DNA of 64,000 nucleotides from Diploscapter coronatus. Its lineage: Eukaryota; Nematoda; Chromadorea; Rhabditida; Rhabditidae. Shown piece by piece: positions 34,301-45,575 of this stretch (within the stretch, counting starts at the first letter, position 1; every line of letters begins with the position of its first letter). Location: contig OZ038422.1 in assembly GCA_964036155.1 (NCBI GenBank), positions 2,813,201 through 2,877,200 on the forward strand, read 5' to 3'. A model generated the notes under the pieces. The model ran no database searches, was not told the DNA's origin, and saw only the letters and a list, made by a program, of their open reading frames with translations. The translations under genes and the position numbers were made by a program.

Positions 34301-37300
34301 TACCAATCCGCTCGGATCCGTGTTGGTCGGCAATTTTTACCTGGTAAAACTGCCGACCGACTCGGGTCAAATTGCCGACCAACTCGGGTCCACTCGGATT
34401 GAATTGCCAATCCGGGCGGAGCGGCATGCCAACCCACTCGGGCCAAACTGCCGACATCCGTCCGGATCGACTCGGATAGGCACAAGTTTCGCTGAGATAG
34501 CTAATAATAAAACTCGCGGGTACCCCTTCCCCCTTTCTTTGCAAGGGTTCATCTCGGAGATAGTTGAGAGTATTCTTTCCATATTGTGATGTTTTCTTCG
34601 GAAGTTTATCCGAGTTTTTGAGTAATAACAGTTTCATGAACCAATCATAAATTACTAAATTTAATCGCAGTCAATTATTTCTGAAGCGTATCAAATTATT
34701 CCAGATCGTTCTCGTTTTGGCGACAGTCTTCGGAATGGTCGTGTATCGAGTGATCATGATGAAGTTGCTGGCTCAGGTTATTTTTTTTTATTTATAATGC
34801 ATATTATTTTTTTTTTTTAAATTTGCAGGCGAATGATCCAAAAGTCGATTCCTGGGCGTTTCTCATAGTCACAATTACAGCTGCCATCATCAATTTGATC
34901 GTCATCCTCATCATGAACTATGTAAGTTTCAGAAAAATTTGACCGAATTTAAACATATTGAACAACGTTTTTCTTCCTATTTTCTGGAGCTACTGAATAA
35001 CTCGAGGAATTGATTTAACTTCGTTGAATCTTATTGCACACGGTTTCTTTTAATCTTTTCTATCGTATTATTGACGCGGAAAAATAGATCATTGGAAGCT
35101 GGCTGATGCAGAGGAAACGCTTTAACTAAGTGTCTCTAACTCCCTCCATTGTACATACTATTTCGTCGGGGATTGTCAGGGTCTGCTTACTCCCTTATGC
35201 TCAAATAGCCTTGTTTTTGCGCGTTGACAATAAATACAATGCCAATTAAAGAATATTTAGGGGCTTATATTAGATTTATCGATGATCGGTCTAACATTTT
35301 CCAGATCTACTACGAGCTCGCCCTGTGTCTGACCCGATGGGAGTGTCCCCGAACTCAGTCTGACTTTGACAACTCCTTCACCTTCAAAGTCTTCCTCTTC
35401 CAATTTGTCAACTACTACGCTTCGCTCTTCTACATCGCGTTTTTCAAGGGATTGTAAGAATTTTTCGAATTTTAAATTTATCTTGGTTTACTTCAGATTC
35501 TCTCAGATACCCGGAGCCAGGGACAACGATGGAAACGTCAAAATTGCCGGGCATCGGTTGGAAGTAAACTTTACAATTCGTTCATTTTTTCTATATTTTT
35601 ATTTACGAAAATTCTTCGAAAATAATGTGAAAAGGTTTAAAAAATATTTTTTGTTAAAAGATAATATAAAATTTAGGGTTGCGACCCGGCGGGTTGTTTC
35701 GTGGAACTCGTCGTTCAGTTGGCAACTATTATGTGCGGTCGGCAATTCTTTAATTCGGCTATAGAATTGGCTTATCCGTGAGTTTTTAATTTTTCCTTCA
35801 AATACTTCTTTTCTCGAAAATATTTTATCTGAAAAATTTTCTTAATTTGTTTAAAACGATATTTAACTTTCAGATACATAATGACCCTCTTCCGAAAGTG
35901 GCAGTGGCAAGTGCCGATTTTGGAGACGAAAAATCAGAGGAAGATCAGGATTCAGAATGAAACACACATGGTACGGACTTTTTAATGATCAGAAATATTT
36001 TTTAAAAGCCATGAAATTAAATTTTATCGTCTTTTTATGACAGAATATTTTATAGAACCATGCATCAGAAGAGCATTCTTTGAGAATAATATTTGTGCTG
36101 TTTTCTTGAGAACCATATTTTAAAGAATGGTTATTTTTGAAGTTTTTCAGAAAGCCTCCGGAAAGATGAGACGCTGGGAAGATGACTACTACTTGGCGCC
36201 GTCATACGATCAGTTCCTGTTCGATGAATATCTGGAAATGGGTATGTTTTTTTCTAGCTTTTCTTTGCTAGATTTACCCAAAATATCGTACTTTTTTCCG
36301 GAAATGTTCAAATTTTTTTAAATTTTCAGTATAAAATTAAAAGAGGTTGATAACATTTATAATTTTCAGTAATACAATTCGGTTTCGTGACTTTGTTCGT
36401 GAGTGCTTTCCCGTTGGCTCCATTCTTCGCCCTGGTGAACAATATTTTGGAGATCAGACTGGATGCCTATAAGTTTTTGGTCACCCAACAGAGACCCGTA
36501 CCCGAACAAGTAAACTTGTTTATATTATTTTTTTTATATAGATGGACAACGCTTATATTAGATATTGATTTATTTTATAAAATTACTAAAATTTTTCGAA
36601 CATACGATTTTGTATTTTGGCTAGGGCTGTTTAGCATAAGATGAGCAAATATATGTAGATTGCTGTAAAATTAGGTTGAATTTTTGAGCATACCATTTTG
36701 AAACTTTTATTAGAAATATCCGTATGACAAGGAAGCGGAAGTTCAAATTTTATGCCGAACTAGTTTGAATTTTGTAACATATTTATTCTTTTAATTTCAG
36801 GCGAAAAATATCGGCGTGTGGAACAACATTCTGGATTTCCTGAGCAAAGCCAGTGTGACGATTAATGTAGGGCTAATTTTTAAAATGAAATTTAAACCTA
36901 CATCTGCCAAGGTAATCTGGAATTCATCGATATGATTTCAGGCCCTGGTAATTGCGTTCACCTCCGATTTTATCCCGAAGACCCTTTATTATTACGCGAA
37001 CGGGGGCATGGATGGCTACGTGGAATCGTCCTTGTCGTGGTTCGATGCCAGACACCTTCACATCAAAAATGAATCGGGTTTTGCCGGAATCACCGCTTGC
37101 AGGTTGGTTTTCTAATATTACAACAAAGCGAAGATACAGTAGCATATCGTATTATTCAAGTAGATTTGAAATAATCCGAAACTTGTCCTTTCAAATAGCG
37201 TGATCAAGCCGAAATTTCGCATACTCGGATCACTCAATATTTGGAGAGTTCAATTGTTCAAAACATTTGAAATTTGAATGCAAATTTTCATATTTTTTAT

Positions 37301-40163
37301 TTACGTCTCATAAAGCATATTGATCATTCATGAATTCGAAGCTACCATTCTTAAACGTTTTTGAAACATAATTTAAAAAAGATGTAATTTTTAGATATCG
37401 AGGCTACCGTGAACCCCCCTGCAGTCTGAATTTCACGAACCCGACAACTGGGATGCCGGTACGGTAGTCTGAATTATTCAGTTTTTTATTTCAACTTTAT
37501 ATTTCTATCAAAACTAGGATCCACCAACATTATGAGCGAAAAGTTAGTGTTAACACGCAAAGAGGAGATTATTCGAGCATATTCTGGCAACCCTTCGACG
37601 AAAGTGTGTTGAATGAAAAGAGCTAGAGGAATAGCTAGATAGTTAGATCATACCCCCTGTACTCGGCATGTTCTAGCTCTCGATAACCGTTTTCCGCGTC
37701 ACTGATAAAACTAGATTTTATTTGAAGCAACGAAATTCGGATTCCAGGTGAGCTGCGATAACGGCATGACGCTGTCCTACGAGTGGTGGCGAGTCTTGGC
37801 AACCAGGCTCATTTTCGTCGTTATTTTCGAGGTAGGGTTCAGAAAATTTGCGGATTTTATCGCGATCATAGGGTAATAATGGTATAACCACATGGTGGAT
37901 CGAATTCGTATACCATTTTTATCCAAAACTTTAATCGTAATCATAGCATCTTTTATTGAATTCTTGGGTGTAGACCAACTGAAAATTTGGTAATAATGCG
38001 AGAGGTTTTATTCATCAATATTCTAAAAAATCATTTTAGATACTACTGGTTTTTTTTTAAATTTTAGTTGATTTTGTAGCACATCGTATTCCTGCTGAAG
38101 ATCTTCGTGGAGTACCTGATCGAGGACGTGCCGGAGAGGATTTTCGTCCAGCAGCAGCGCGAGAAGTACCTACTCAGAAAAGCCCTTCTAGCTGATCTTG
38201 CAGCGGGAGGCAGTGACACTTCCAGAGCGTTAGTTTTTTTTTAATATATTTTTAAACTTATAATAATTTTATAGAAGAATTTTAAAAAATAATGCTTATG
38301 ACTTAGATTTTTACAATTTTTTTATTGATTGATAATAATGCCTTTGAATAGAGGAATGAAGATTTTATATTTTTTAAAAATGACTTTACTAAAACTTTGA
38401 TGTAGATTTTAAAAGAAAGAATAGGAAATTGAAAATACTATAAACTACTTCACCGGGAACATTAGTTTGAAGGAAGTCTTTTAAAATAAATGAAAAACTA
38501 AGATTTAACTAATTGAATTTTGACAGTGCCGCTTTAATACTGATGTACGATAGATATCGAAACGCTAATTTATAACCCCGACAAAAACGACATTTTCGAA
38601 TTTAGTTTATTACGGACCTACCTCGGTCCTTGGATTAGGTTCGAATTAAACACAAATTTTAACGTTGTCAAGTTCGACTTAATTTTGCGTTCCACCAAAA
38701 TCGGTTTTTGGCATAACATACGATCACTGCGTTCTATTCTTTATTGATAGATAAACTTTTCCCTCGTCATTTTCTTCATGTTATTTTCTCTTTCAAAATA
38801 ATAATGGCGTGAAGAAAGTGGAGACGAAAAGATTCTTCTGTCGCTAAAGATAGGGCAACGTAAGGATATTAAAACTGGCTGGGATACTGTTTTAAAACCA
38901 CCTGCCAAAAACCCTAGTATAGTGAATTGTGATAAATGTCGTAATTTTGTAGTGGTTGTAAGCTCCAAGAAACCGACACCGAGGATATCATACAGTTGAG
39001 AAAAGCGCAACGAAGATCGTAAGTTGAGACAGTCGAATAGCCTAGTGGTCATGCACTTACTAATTATTATTTTTTAACAACCTACGCTTTACTTTTCTAA
39101 ATTAGCTAACTCAACTTTATGTTGTAACAATATTTCAATTGCTAATGATTATTTACGGACTAAAATTTTATTTAGTTTATCACTTCGATATGCATATGCA
39201 AGACTATCAATATGTTTCGTATCTATATGCATACATATTTTCTCTAATAGAAGATCTGGGGTCAGTATTTTCGGTGATATATGATAGGCTTCTATTAGAA
39301 AAAATACGGTGTCTGCAAAAACCAAAGATGTAAAAATTCTAATTTCAGGGCTGCTGATGGCGATAGTGAGGAAACCGCATTCCAGCCGGGATCTTTCACC
39401 CATGATCTGGTAATATTTTAATTTCTGAATTTACTGTAAATTTCACTCATGTTAAACTTGAAAAATAGTAGAATTTCTAGGAAAGCCAGGGTGTGTACAT
39501 TAGTCTAATTAAATATTGGATGAAACTTACAGAGTCGACTTTTATGGGTGTGTTCATACTTTTGAAATCGTATCAGCATGAAATGTCAAGTATCAAAAAT
39601 AGCGAGCCCGTTCGATCTCAAGAAATTTTGACACTCTTTTCTCCCTCTTCCTTTTTCCTGTAATTTCTTCATTTTGACGTTGGTACGATGTCAAAAGTAT
39701 GAACGCGCACCTTATATCAAATTTTTTATTGCCTAAACTTTATAAGATAGATTGATGCCTTTTGGAGGCGTAATTCGTTACCTGAAAAGAACCAAGTAAG
39801 ACAGGATTTAAAAACTAATTTGAGTGGTACCCTTTTAACCTCAAGATCTAACTTTACTATCCAAATATAACCATTTGCCATTTCCCCAATTTTGTAGCAT
39901 ACTAAAAATTAGAAATCCTGATAAGTTTATGAACATTTTATAACGAGGTGATAATTATATATCTGATTTGAATCAATTTCAAAGATGATCAATTTTAGAT
40001 TGCTGGCTATAAAAGGGTTGATCCTAATGACCGAAAGAAAGCTCCGTTGGCAAGATCTTCAAATTCGATCGAATCTTTTGATACTGCATTTTCGACATCG
40101 TTCAACGACAGATCAGAAACAGGAAAGGTCAATTCAAAGTCGAAGAAAATCACCGATGTTTAA
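28327..40163 (+). CDS. Anoctamin (TMEM16) family calcium-activated channel/scramblase (about 1077 aa)
   Basis: Twenty-nine coding exons, all in phase: 28327-28417, 29528-29739, 30112-30189, 30380-30475, 30600-30713, 31046-31156, 31453-31589, 31901-32029, 32403-32463, 32762-32880, 33044-33178, 33329-33437, 33582-33725, 33841-33978, 34705-34776, 34829-34921, 35305-35453, 35497-35563, 35677-35777, 35874-35970, 36151-36241, 36370-36509, 36801-36866, 36942-37102, 37395-37458, 37748-37831, 38080-38228, 39349-39409, 39999-40163. A long acidic cytosolic N-terminus (dimerisation domain, [11 protein letters not shown] near 128) precedes about ten membrane segments. The calcium site is complete: N711 and E715, E777 and E780, E809 and D813, matching the six ligands of vertebrate TMEM16[18 protein letters not shown] and an external Cys-rich loop (ICGRDG...CPYC) are typical. 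A TTTCTCCAG acceptor abuts the ATG, consistent with trans-splicing. Probably the counterpart of a worm anoh gene; channel versus scramblase activity cannot be told. Confidence 0.92.
30899..31024. repeat. Foldback repeat (GGCAA family), about 126 bp
   Basis: GGCAATCTGGAAGCCGCGTG at the left pairs loosely with CGCGCGGTGCTTACAATGTTG at the right; the core reads GAAATAGTGTATAGCTAGGG...CACATTATTTC. Lies in the intron before anoctamin exon 6 and ends close to its acceptor. Confidence 0.65.
31765..31875. repeat. Foldback repeat (GGCAA family), 111 bp
   Basis: Left GGTAGCTACTATATGACG and right CGTCATATAGCTGTTACC form a nearly perfect terminal stem. The core has TTATAGTTAGGGCTAGAATAGG and GGGGGAAATAG. 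In an anoctamin intron. Confidence 0.75.
32095..32205. repeat. Degenerate foldback repeat (GGCAA family)
   Basis: GGCAATTACTAAATGATGAAG at the left and CCGCCATTTAGTAGTCG at the right are partly complementary. It is the most decayed intronic copy in the anoctamin gene. Confidence 0.45.
34187..34496. mobile_element. GC-rich 310-bp element with 23-bp inverted termini
   Basis: The left end CTCAGCGAAACTTGTGCCTA continues TCCGGGCGGATC, and the right end is its exact complement for at least 23 nt (TAGGCACAAGTTTCGCTGAG). Flanks show ATA on both sides (possible 3-bp target duplication). The interior is strikingly GC-rich and full of short repeats of TGCCGACC, CTCGG and CGGGTC in both orientations, which open overlapping frames on all strands. 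It sits in an anoctamin intron between membrane-segment exons. No family assignment. Confidence 0.75.
39546..39712. mobile_element. Inverted-repeat element, about 167 bp
   Basis: GGTGTGTTCATACTTTTG with AAATCGTA at the left pairs with TACGATGTCAAAAGTATGAA and CGCGCACC at the right (about 25 of 28 positions). It has no coding capacity and lies in the last anoctamin intron. The flanks share TTAT, but a clean target duplication is not visible. Confidence 0.7.
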
Positions 40164-43100
40164 ACTTGAAGTATTTTATATCATGGACGGTGTTGACTCC
40201 GGAGATTGTTGCAATTTCTAGATAGACCTAAGGAGAACTTAAATCAGGATGGTCGTGCGACCTACCCCCTTCAATATTTTATTCACGATTTTATATTTCT
40301 AGTCTTAAATTTTCTCCATTCGTTATGAAGTCATAACAGAAATCTCTTCTGCGGCCCATCTCCCGTATATTTTTGAATCTGGCTCAAATTCTTCTTAGGT
40401 CTGTTTCTAAATTTCGATTTCTTTTTAAAAATTCGGACTTCATCTTGCCCCTTATTTGGAGATCTTCGCATATTTTGAAGAGAAAACTAGTTCATCAAAA
40501 TAGTTTCACAATTCCAAATTTTCTAGGTATTTTTTTTAGAATTTTTCTTGTATGAAAGCTTAGCATCATCTTGTCTATGGATTTCTTCTGGTTTAAATTG
40601 AAGACAGAATTATATTTAACTCCGAAAGATCCGTATTTTTCGTCTTTCTAGCTTTGACAAATTTGAATCAAAAACTATCAAATTCTACTTTTAATCTGAG
40701 AATCATATTTTGAAGTGGCAACTCTAAAGTTTAACTTCTCAAGGAGTATTTTTTGAATATGAAAAAATTCTATTTTAGGCTTTACAATTCGATTCAGGGG
40801 TATTTTGTGTTCATTTTCTTGAAAAATTTATTTTCGTCATTCATCTCTAGTTTCAATTTTATTTCCTAGTCTTGGAATTTAAAGATCCGCTGATATTTAA
40901 GATTCAAAATACCGATTACTTAAAATTTAAGGCATGCTACAATCTTAGGTAAATGTGCATTTAAAATATGGAAATTTGCATTGTTTTTGAAGGTAACTTT
41001 TAAAAATGCAAAATTCCAAAGTTCGCTCAAGTTGATGTACTTCATTTTTAAAATATGTGATATTTTTCCTGAATATTTTGCCTTCGTTTCTTATTTTTCA
41101 AGTGGCTTATTTTGAGCACAGTTTTCGCGCAGCACTTTTCGTATAATACCTGACGAATAAATCATTCAGGCAAACTATGTTCCATTTGGCCCCACGAAAT
41201 AATAAATTTTATTCGTTGCACTGGCGGTTTACGCCCAATTAGCTGTTGTATGCAAACATGCATACGAATACAGCCCAGTTGTATAAAAGTTTATCGATAC
41301 GAAATAGATAAAAACAGATGTAATTAATTTGGATGGCACTAGAATTAGGGGGTTGTCGAACAATGATAGCAGAAGTGTCTTGGTAGTAGCCTCAAACTTG
41401 GCTAGTTATTAAACCTTTACTTTGCTATATAAAGCATTGACAAAAATTAAATATAAAAGTGGAGATGGCATTATGCGACGCGACGATTCAATGAAAATGT
41501 TCGCCCTCAGGCTGGACATATTTCTCTAGGATTCGAAGGAGAGTAGTTTAACAATCAGAGGTATTATTAATATCGATATAGAATTTAATTGTTGATTAGT
41601 ATTACAGAGATTTTGATCGTTGCAACAGCAAATTCGTCCACCAACAACTATAGATATATTCAAGGGCCACGCCGCCGAGTAACATTTGTTCATCGTCTAA
41701 ACAATTCGTACTTCAATTGCAGACTAATGATACTCAACTACAGTGCACCAAGGCTGCTCTACATTGTCGTTGCACTCATATTCAATCATTGTATCGTCAA
41801 CTTTATCATCCATCGAACTATCGCTATAGAATCTAAAATTAATTTTTGTATTTTTGTAAATACTGAAAGAAGTATTTTAAAACAAAATGGATAAAATATC
41901 TTATGCACTAAATAATTTATAAATTCTTACTTTATGCAGAATGAATTGCAATTAATAGTTCCTTCAGTATTATCCACTTGACCATTTTTGTGAGTGATAT
42001 AATGGCCATTATAACATTGAAGAGGAAATATCGAACTAATTAATGAAAGTAGAATAATCGAATGATAAAACATCATATTAAAATATCAAACTAATGAATA
42101 ATAGAGTAGACCACAATGTGCTGAATAGTGGAATAGAATTGTAAATTCACATGAAAATTTATGATTCCTTGCCGATTCGGTAAACATTTTGAGTCATTTA
42201 ATTGTTTAATCAATAATCAATAATGCATGGGTTATAGTTAGAGGCCACAAACCCCTCCCCTCAGCCAAATGCGGCAGGGGATAAAAAGCGATTTATGAAA
42301 CCCAAAAAATAGGAAACACATACCTTTCCAAATTGGTGTTCACGAAAGACCACTATCAGAATCGATGCACCACCCATAAAATGGCTATTCATTAAAAAAT
42401 CTTATCAGGAAGTGTGCGTCCGCAGGCTCTCGCGGACGTTTTATTATATTAGAAAAAGATCTGTTCATTTCACAAGCTACTTCTGTTAGCTTTTTCGATT
42501 AAAAATTATTATTATTATTATTCTTATGCTGCTTTATTGTTCCTGCATGAATTTCTTAGTTACATCGAAAGTCATAGGTTTGGATAAGAGATTTCAGAAA
42601 ATTATAAGTCGTGTAAAACTATTTGCTGTCCCTAGTTATAGTGAGTTGAAACTTTTATCTGATAAGGAGTTTCAAATATTTGCCTTATTTGAAATTTTTG
42701 AAACGGGAAAAGTGAAAATCACTAAATGGTGTATTGTTCAGACATTTGCTCAGAGTTTTTAAAGATGATTATCAATATGAACAACAGAAAAAGTACTCCC
42801 ATCGAATGTTTCGACGGAAAATAGATTGTGACACAAATTTCCTTTCATACGAAAAACAAAATAAATTCTAGCTATTAAAATTGTCACTAGTTTATGAATA
42901 TTTGCTCTTGATAAAACTCACATTATATTCAGATATTCAATTTTTATATTCCACGCATATTCATAAAGAAGTTCGCAATTTAATAAGAATACAATGGAAT
43001 AGCTTTGCCAAAAAATGTACTCATTTATTTTCTAGGTTCGAAATCATTTAAAATATTTCAAAACGGTTCATCGTACGCAAAGTTATGATCATCTGAAGTG

Positions 43101-43236
43101 AGTGCGCCTTGTCCCTCCCTCCTTTCGTATTCCATTCTCTGAGAGAGTTGTCCCCTCTAGCTTCTCTCAAGTTCTTTCAGGGACCAACGGTCATTTCCGG
43201 AGGAATTAGAGAGCAACTAGAGAGGAAACCTCTCTC
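40164..43236. other. Gene-poor stretch
   Basis: About 3 kb without a recognisable gene. A 101-codon frame at 41589-41894 has no splice or family support. An ATT microsatellite is near 42506-42522. Two GC-rich hairpins at 42257-42280 and 42417-42438 are described separately. Confidence 0.5.
42257..42438. ncRNA. Candidate structured RNA: two GC-rich hairpins in AT-rich DNA
   Basis: CCCCTCAGCC...GGCAGGGG (42257-42280) and CGTCCGCAGGCTCTCGCGGACG (42417-42438, seven perfect G/C-rich pairs around an 8-nt loop) bracket about 135 bp. The second hairpin is followed by TTTTATTATATT, so the plus strand would end like a short RNA gene transcript. No snRNA, snoRNA or SL RNA signature was recognised. It could equally be a decayed repeat. 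Confidence 0.25.
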
Positions 43237-43240
43237 CTAG
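43137..43240. repeat. Dispersed repeat pair, copy 1 (CTCTGAGAGAGTTGTCCCC)
   Basis: Shares with 50711-50801 the start CTCTGAGAGAGTTGTCCCCT, the middle GGGACCAACG...CCGGAGGAAT, ATTAGAGAGCAA and the end ACCTCTC...CTAG, in the same order. Its last bases overlap the stop codon of chemoreceptor gene 2. Confidence 0.8.
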
Positions 43241-45173
43241 CCGACTTGAATGACATTTGAATGAAGAGATGAACGAAATTCGCTCTTTCCATTCGCTATA
43301 CTCCTGTTCAGAAAATGCATGGTCCAAGATGGCGATAGAATTGCTAGATCGATTGCGAAGGGCCTCAGTAAAAATAATAAAACGTAGAGTTTTTCAGGTA
43401 TATTCCATAGTGTACCGTCGAAATAGAATGCTACCTAAAGTGTATATCTTGATGATAAGTTTAAAAAAATATTGCTCGTATCTTTTAGGAAAGAAATATG
43501 AACAGTTTTTAAATGACGGAAGGCTCTTTTCTCATTACTTTTCAGACCTCTCGCTCTCTAACATGACATTCCGTCATTTTTACAGGTTGACGTAAAACAA
43601 GAGTTATGGCACATAAAATATTAGGTTCATATTATGAAATTTCAATATTTCATTAGAATCAATTCATAAAATCTTACCGCAATCAAAAACTGTCCGATCA
43701 ACGAAATGGACATTATGGCTGTAATTAGTAATAGACGTCTTTCAGCTTGCCTTACAGAAATCGAAGCGATAAAACGAAGCCGAAACAACGTCGCAGTCGT
43801 GAACAATGTGCAGGAAGTCATCGCGAAAGTCGAGACGATCATCATGTTCTCGGAATTGCGCATCTGAAAATAGGAACATTTAGATTTTTGCTGGGCTTTT
43901 AGCTCGACTGAAATTCTAAATTAATTCGGTATTAAATTTATCTGATTGTCTTTATTTATTGTGTATATGAAGAAAATATTTTACGAAATATGAGTCTAAC
44001 TTTTTTAATTTGAAAAAATATTCCTGTTTTGTTGAAAAGACAAATGTATCTTGCATTTCGTGATTTACAAATTTAGTCGCATTTAGAGAAAACTATTTGA
44101 CGTTTAATAAAATTCTATTGCGAAATTTCGAAAAATGTCTAATTTTGTTCTAGCCTAGTCTACACTTCAAGACCAAGAGACAATTTTTAAAGGCAAAATT
44201 AAACGCGATAACTAAAATACTGAACAAAAACCATTGCTGATTTTACCCAGGTGATATTCCTAGTATAAGCCATCGCGAAGCCTCCGCCGTCTAGGGGCGT
44301 AAAGTAGGCCTGAGAGAAGAGAATGTGCCAGGTAAACAGACACGGAGCGAACAACACACAGACGATAAATTTGTTCAAATGGTCTCGCCAAAACTGAAAT
44401 TGTTAGAAAGAAAGTCGACTTATCCTGGTTTTCGAATAAATGAAACTTTAATTGTAAAAATTATATCAGAATTGATCTTGGAATATTATCTGATCGGGAC
44501 AAGCTTGAAAATCTTAAGAGAAAGACGATGAAAAAATTAATTTTTTTCTGAATCTGAATGGTAATAATTTTTTATCTGCTATGTTATCTAACCTTATCAT
44601 AATTGATCCCAAAAAACGCGGACGAAAAGCGATTGAACGAAATCACCGACAGAGAGCACATCGGTAGATACATCGCATAGTTCTCGAAGAAATATATGAC
44701 GGACAGGTAATATTCTAATTTTGCAAATTAACATTTTAACATTTTTTGAGGATAATTATTTACTCAAAGGCATCCAAACTATGAACCCAGGAAATAGGCC
44801 TATTTCTATAAACCTTTCTATCATCGAATAGATGAATGATCCGATATTCTAAAAAAAACAATAAAATAAAGCATCATTAAAAAGCTGAAGCTGATCCTCA
44901 TCAAGTTCTCTTTCAATAGCAATGTAAAAACATCGATATACGCCTAAATAACAAATTAAAACTAAATTAAAAACTCACAATATATCCATCGATCAAGAAT
45001 AGCCTATAAAAAGGCACTTGCGAATAAGGGCTATGCAGGATATTGTAGATGATCGTGAAGTATCGAATTAACGATGGAACCCCATACGACAAATGAATTC
45101 CATAGGCACAAACCAGAAACTTCGAAGTGGGATAGTCATCGTACGACTCGTTTCCGTGAGCCCATGCAGGCAT
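43237..45173 (-). CDS. Seven-transmembrane chemoreceptor, SRG superfamily, gene 2 (310 aa)
   Basis: Exons 45173-44979, 44848-44764, 44714-44593, 44393-44247, 43863-43678 and 43434-43237 join in phase, and the first five have exactly the same lengths as those of gene 3 (195, 85, 122, 147, 186 nt). The N-terminus HGNESYDDYP is followed by seven hydrophobic segments with YGVPSLIRYF, PFYRLFLIDG, SFNRFSSAFF, FWRDHL, AERRLLLIT and DLAILSPSW. The stop codon falls inside the end of a dispersed repeat, so the tail may have been altered by that insertion. Ligand unkn0wn; chemosensation is family knowledge. Confidence 0.85.
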
Positions 45174-45575
45174 TTAGCTGAATTTAGCTGAAAATCAATA
45201 AATGAAAAAGAGCCTGATAGAAAATATTTTCAGATTGCGAAAAACGACGAGATAATATGAAGGAAATGAGTTTTGCGGTTACAGAAAATAATTTTTCGAG
45301 CAGGCGCAAAAATTAACGAGCAGATGAAAATGCTGAAAGTATCAAACTAAACGTCTGGCCTCAGATTTGAATGGAACGTGCAAAATACGAGAACTTTATT
45401 CTAGAAAAATTTTGCAGGTAGTTATAATTATCAATTTTAGCATTTTGCAAACTTTCGATAATTATATGAAGAGACTCCAAATGATGTACCAGAGCTGTAC
45501 GAATGTGATATTTATTTTTCGAAATGATAACATTTCATGTTTCCTAGCCATTTTCATTCCGAAAGTTGCGACACT

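Noticed and set aside
34096..34637. Many overlapping frames up to 144 codons on both strands
   Set aside because: They come from the GC-rich, stop-poor repeat element in an anoctamin intron, not from a gene.
39410..39421. Anoctamin stop codon just after exon 28
   Set aside because: A donor (CTG then GTAATA) and a phase-matched exon at 39999-40163 ending in a clean stop give a better C-terminus, although the early stop could be an isoform.
41589..41894. 101-codon frame with hydrophobic stretches
   Set aside because: No splice signals, start context, signal peptide or recognisable family; such frames are common in AT-rich DNA.
43641..43863. Chemoreceptor gene 2 as a truncated gene lacking TM7
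   Set aside because: A last exon with RPFAIDLAILSPSW was found at 43434-43237 on the same strand, with the same start position as in gene 3.
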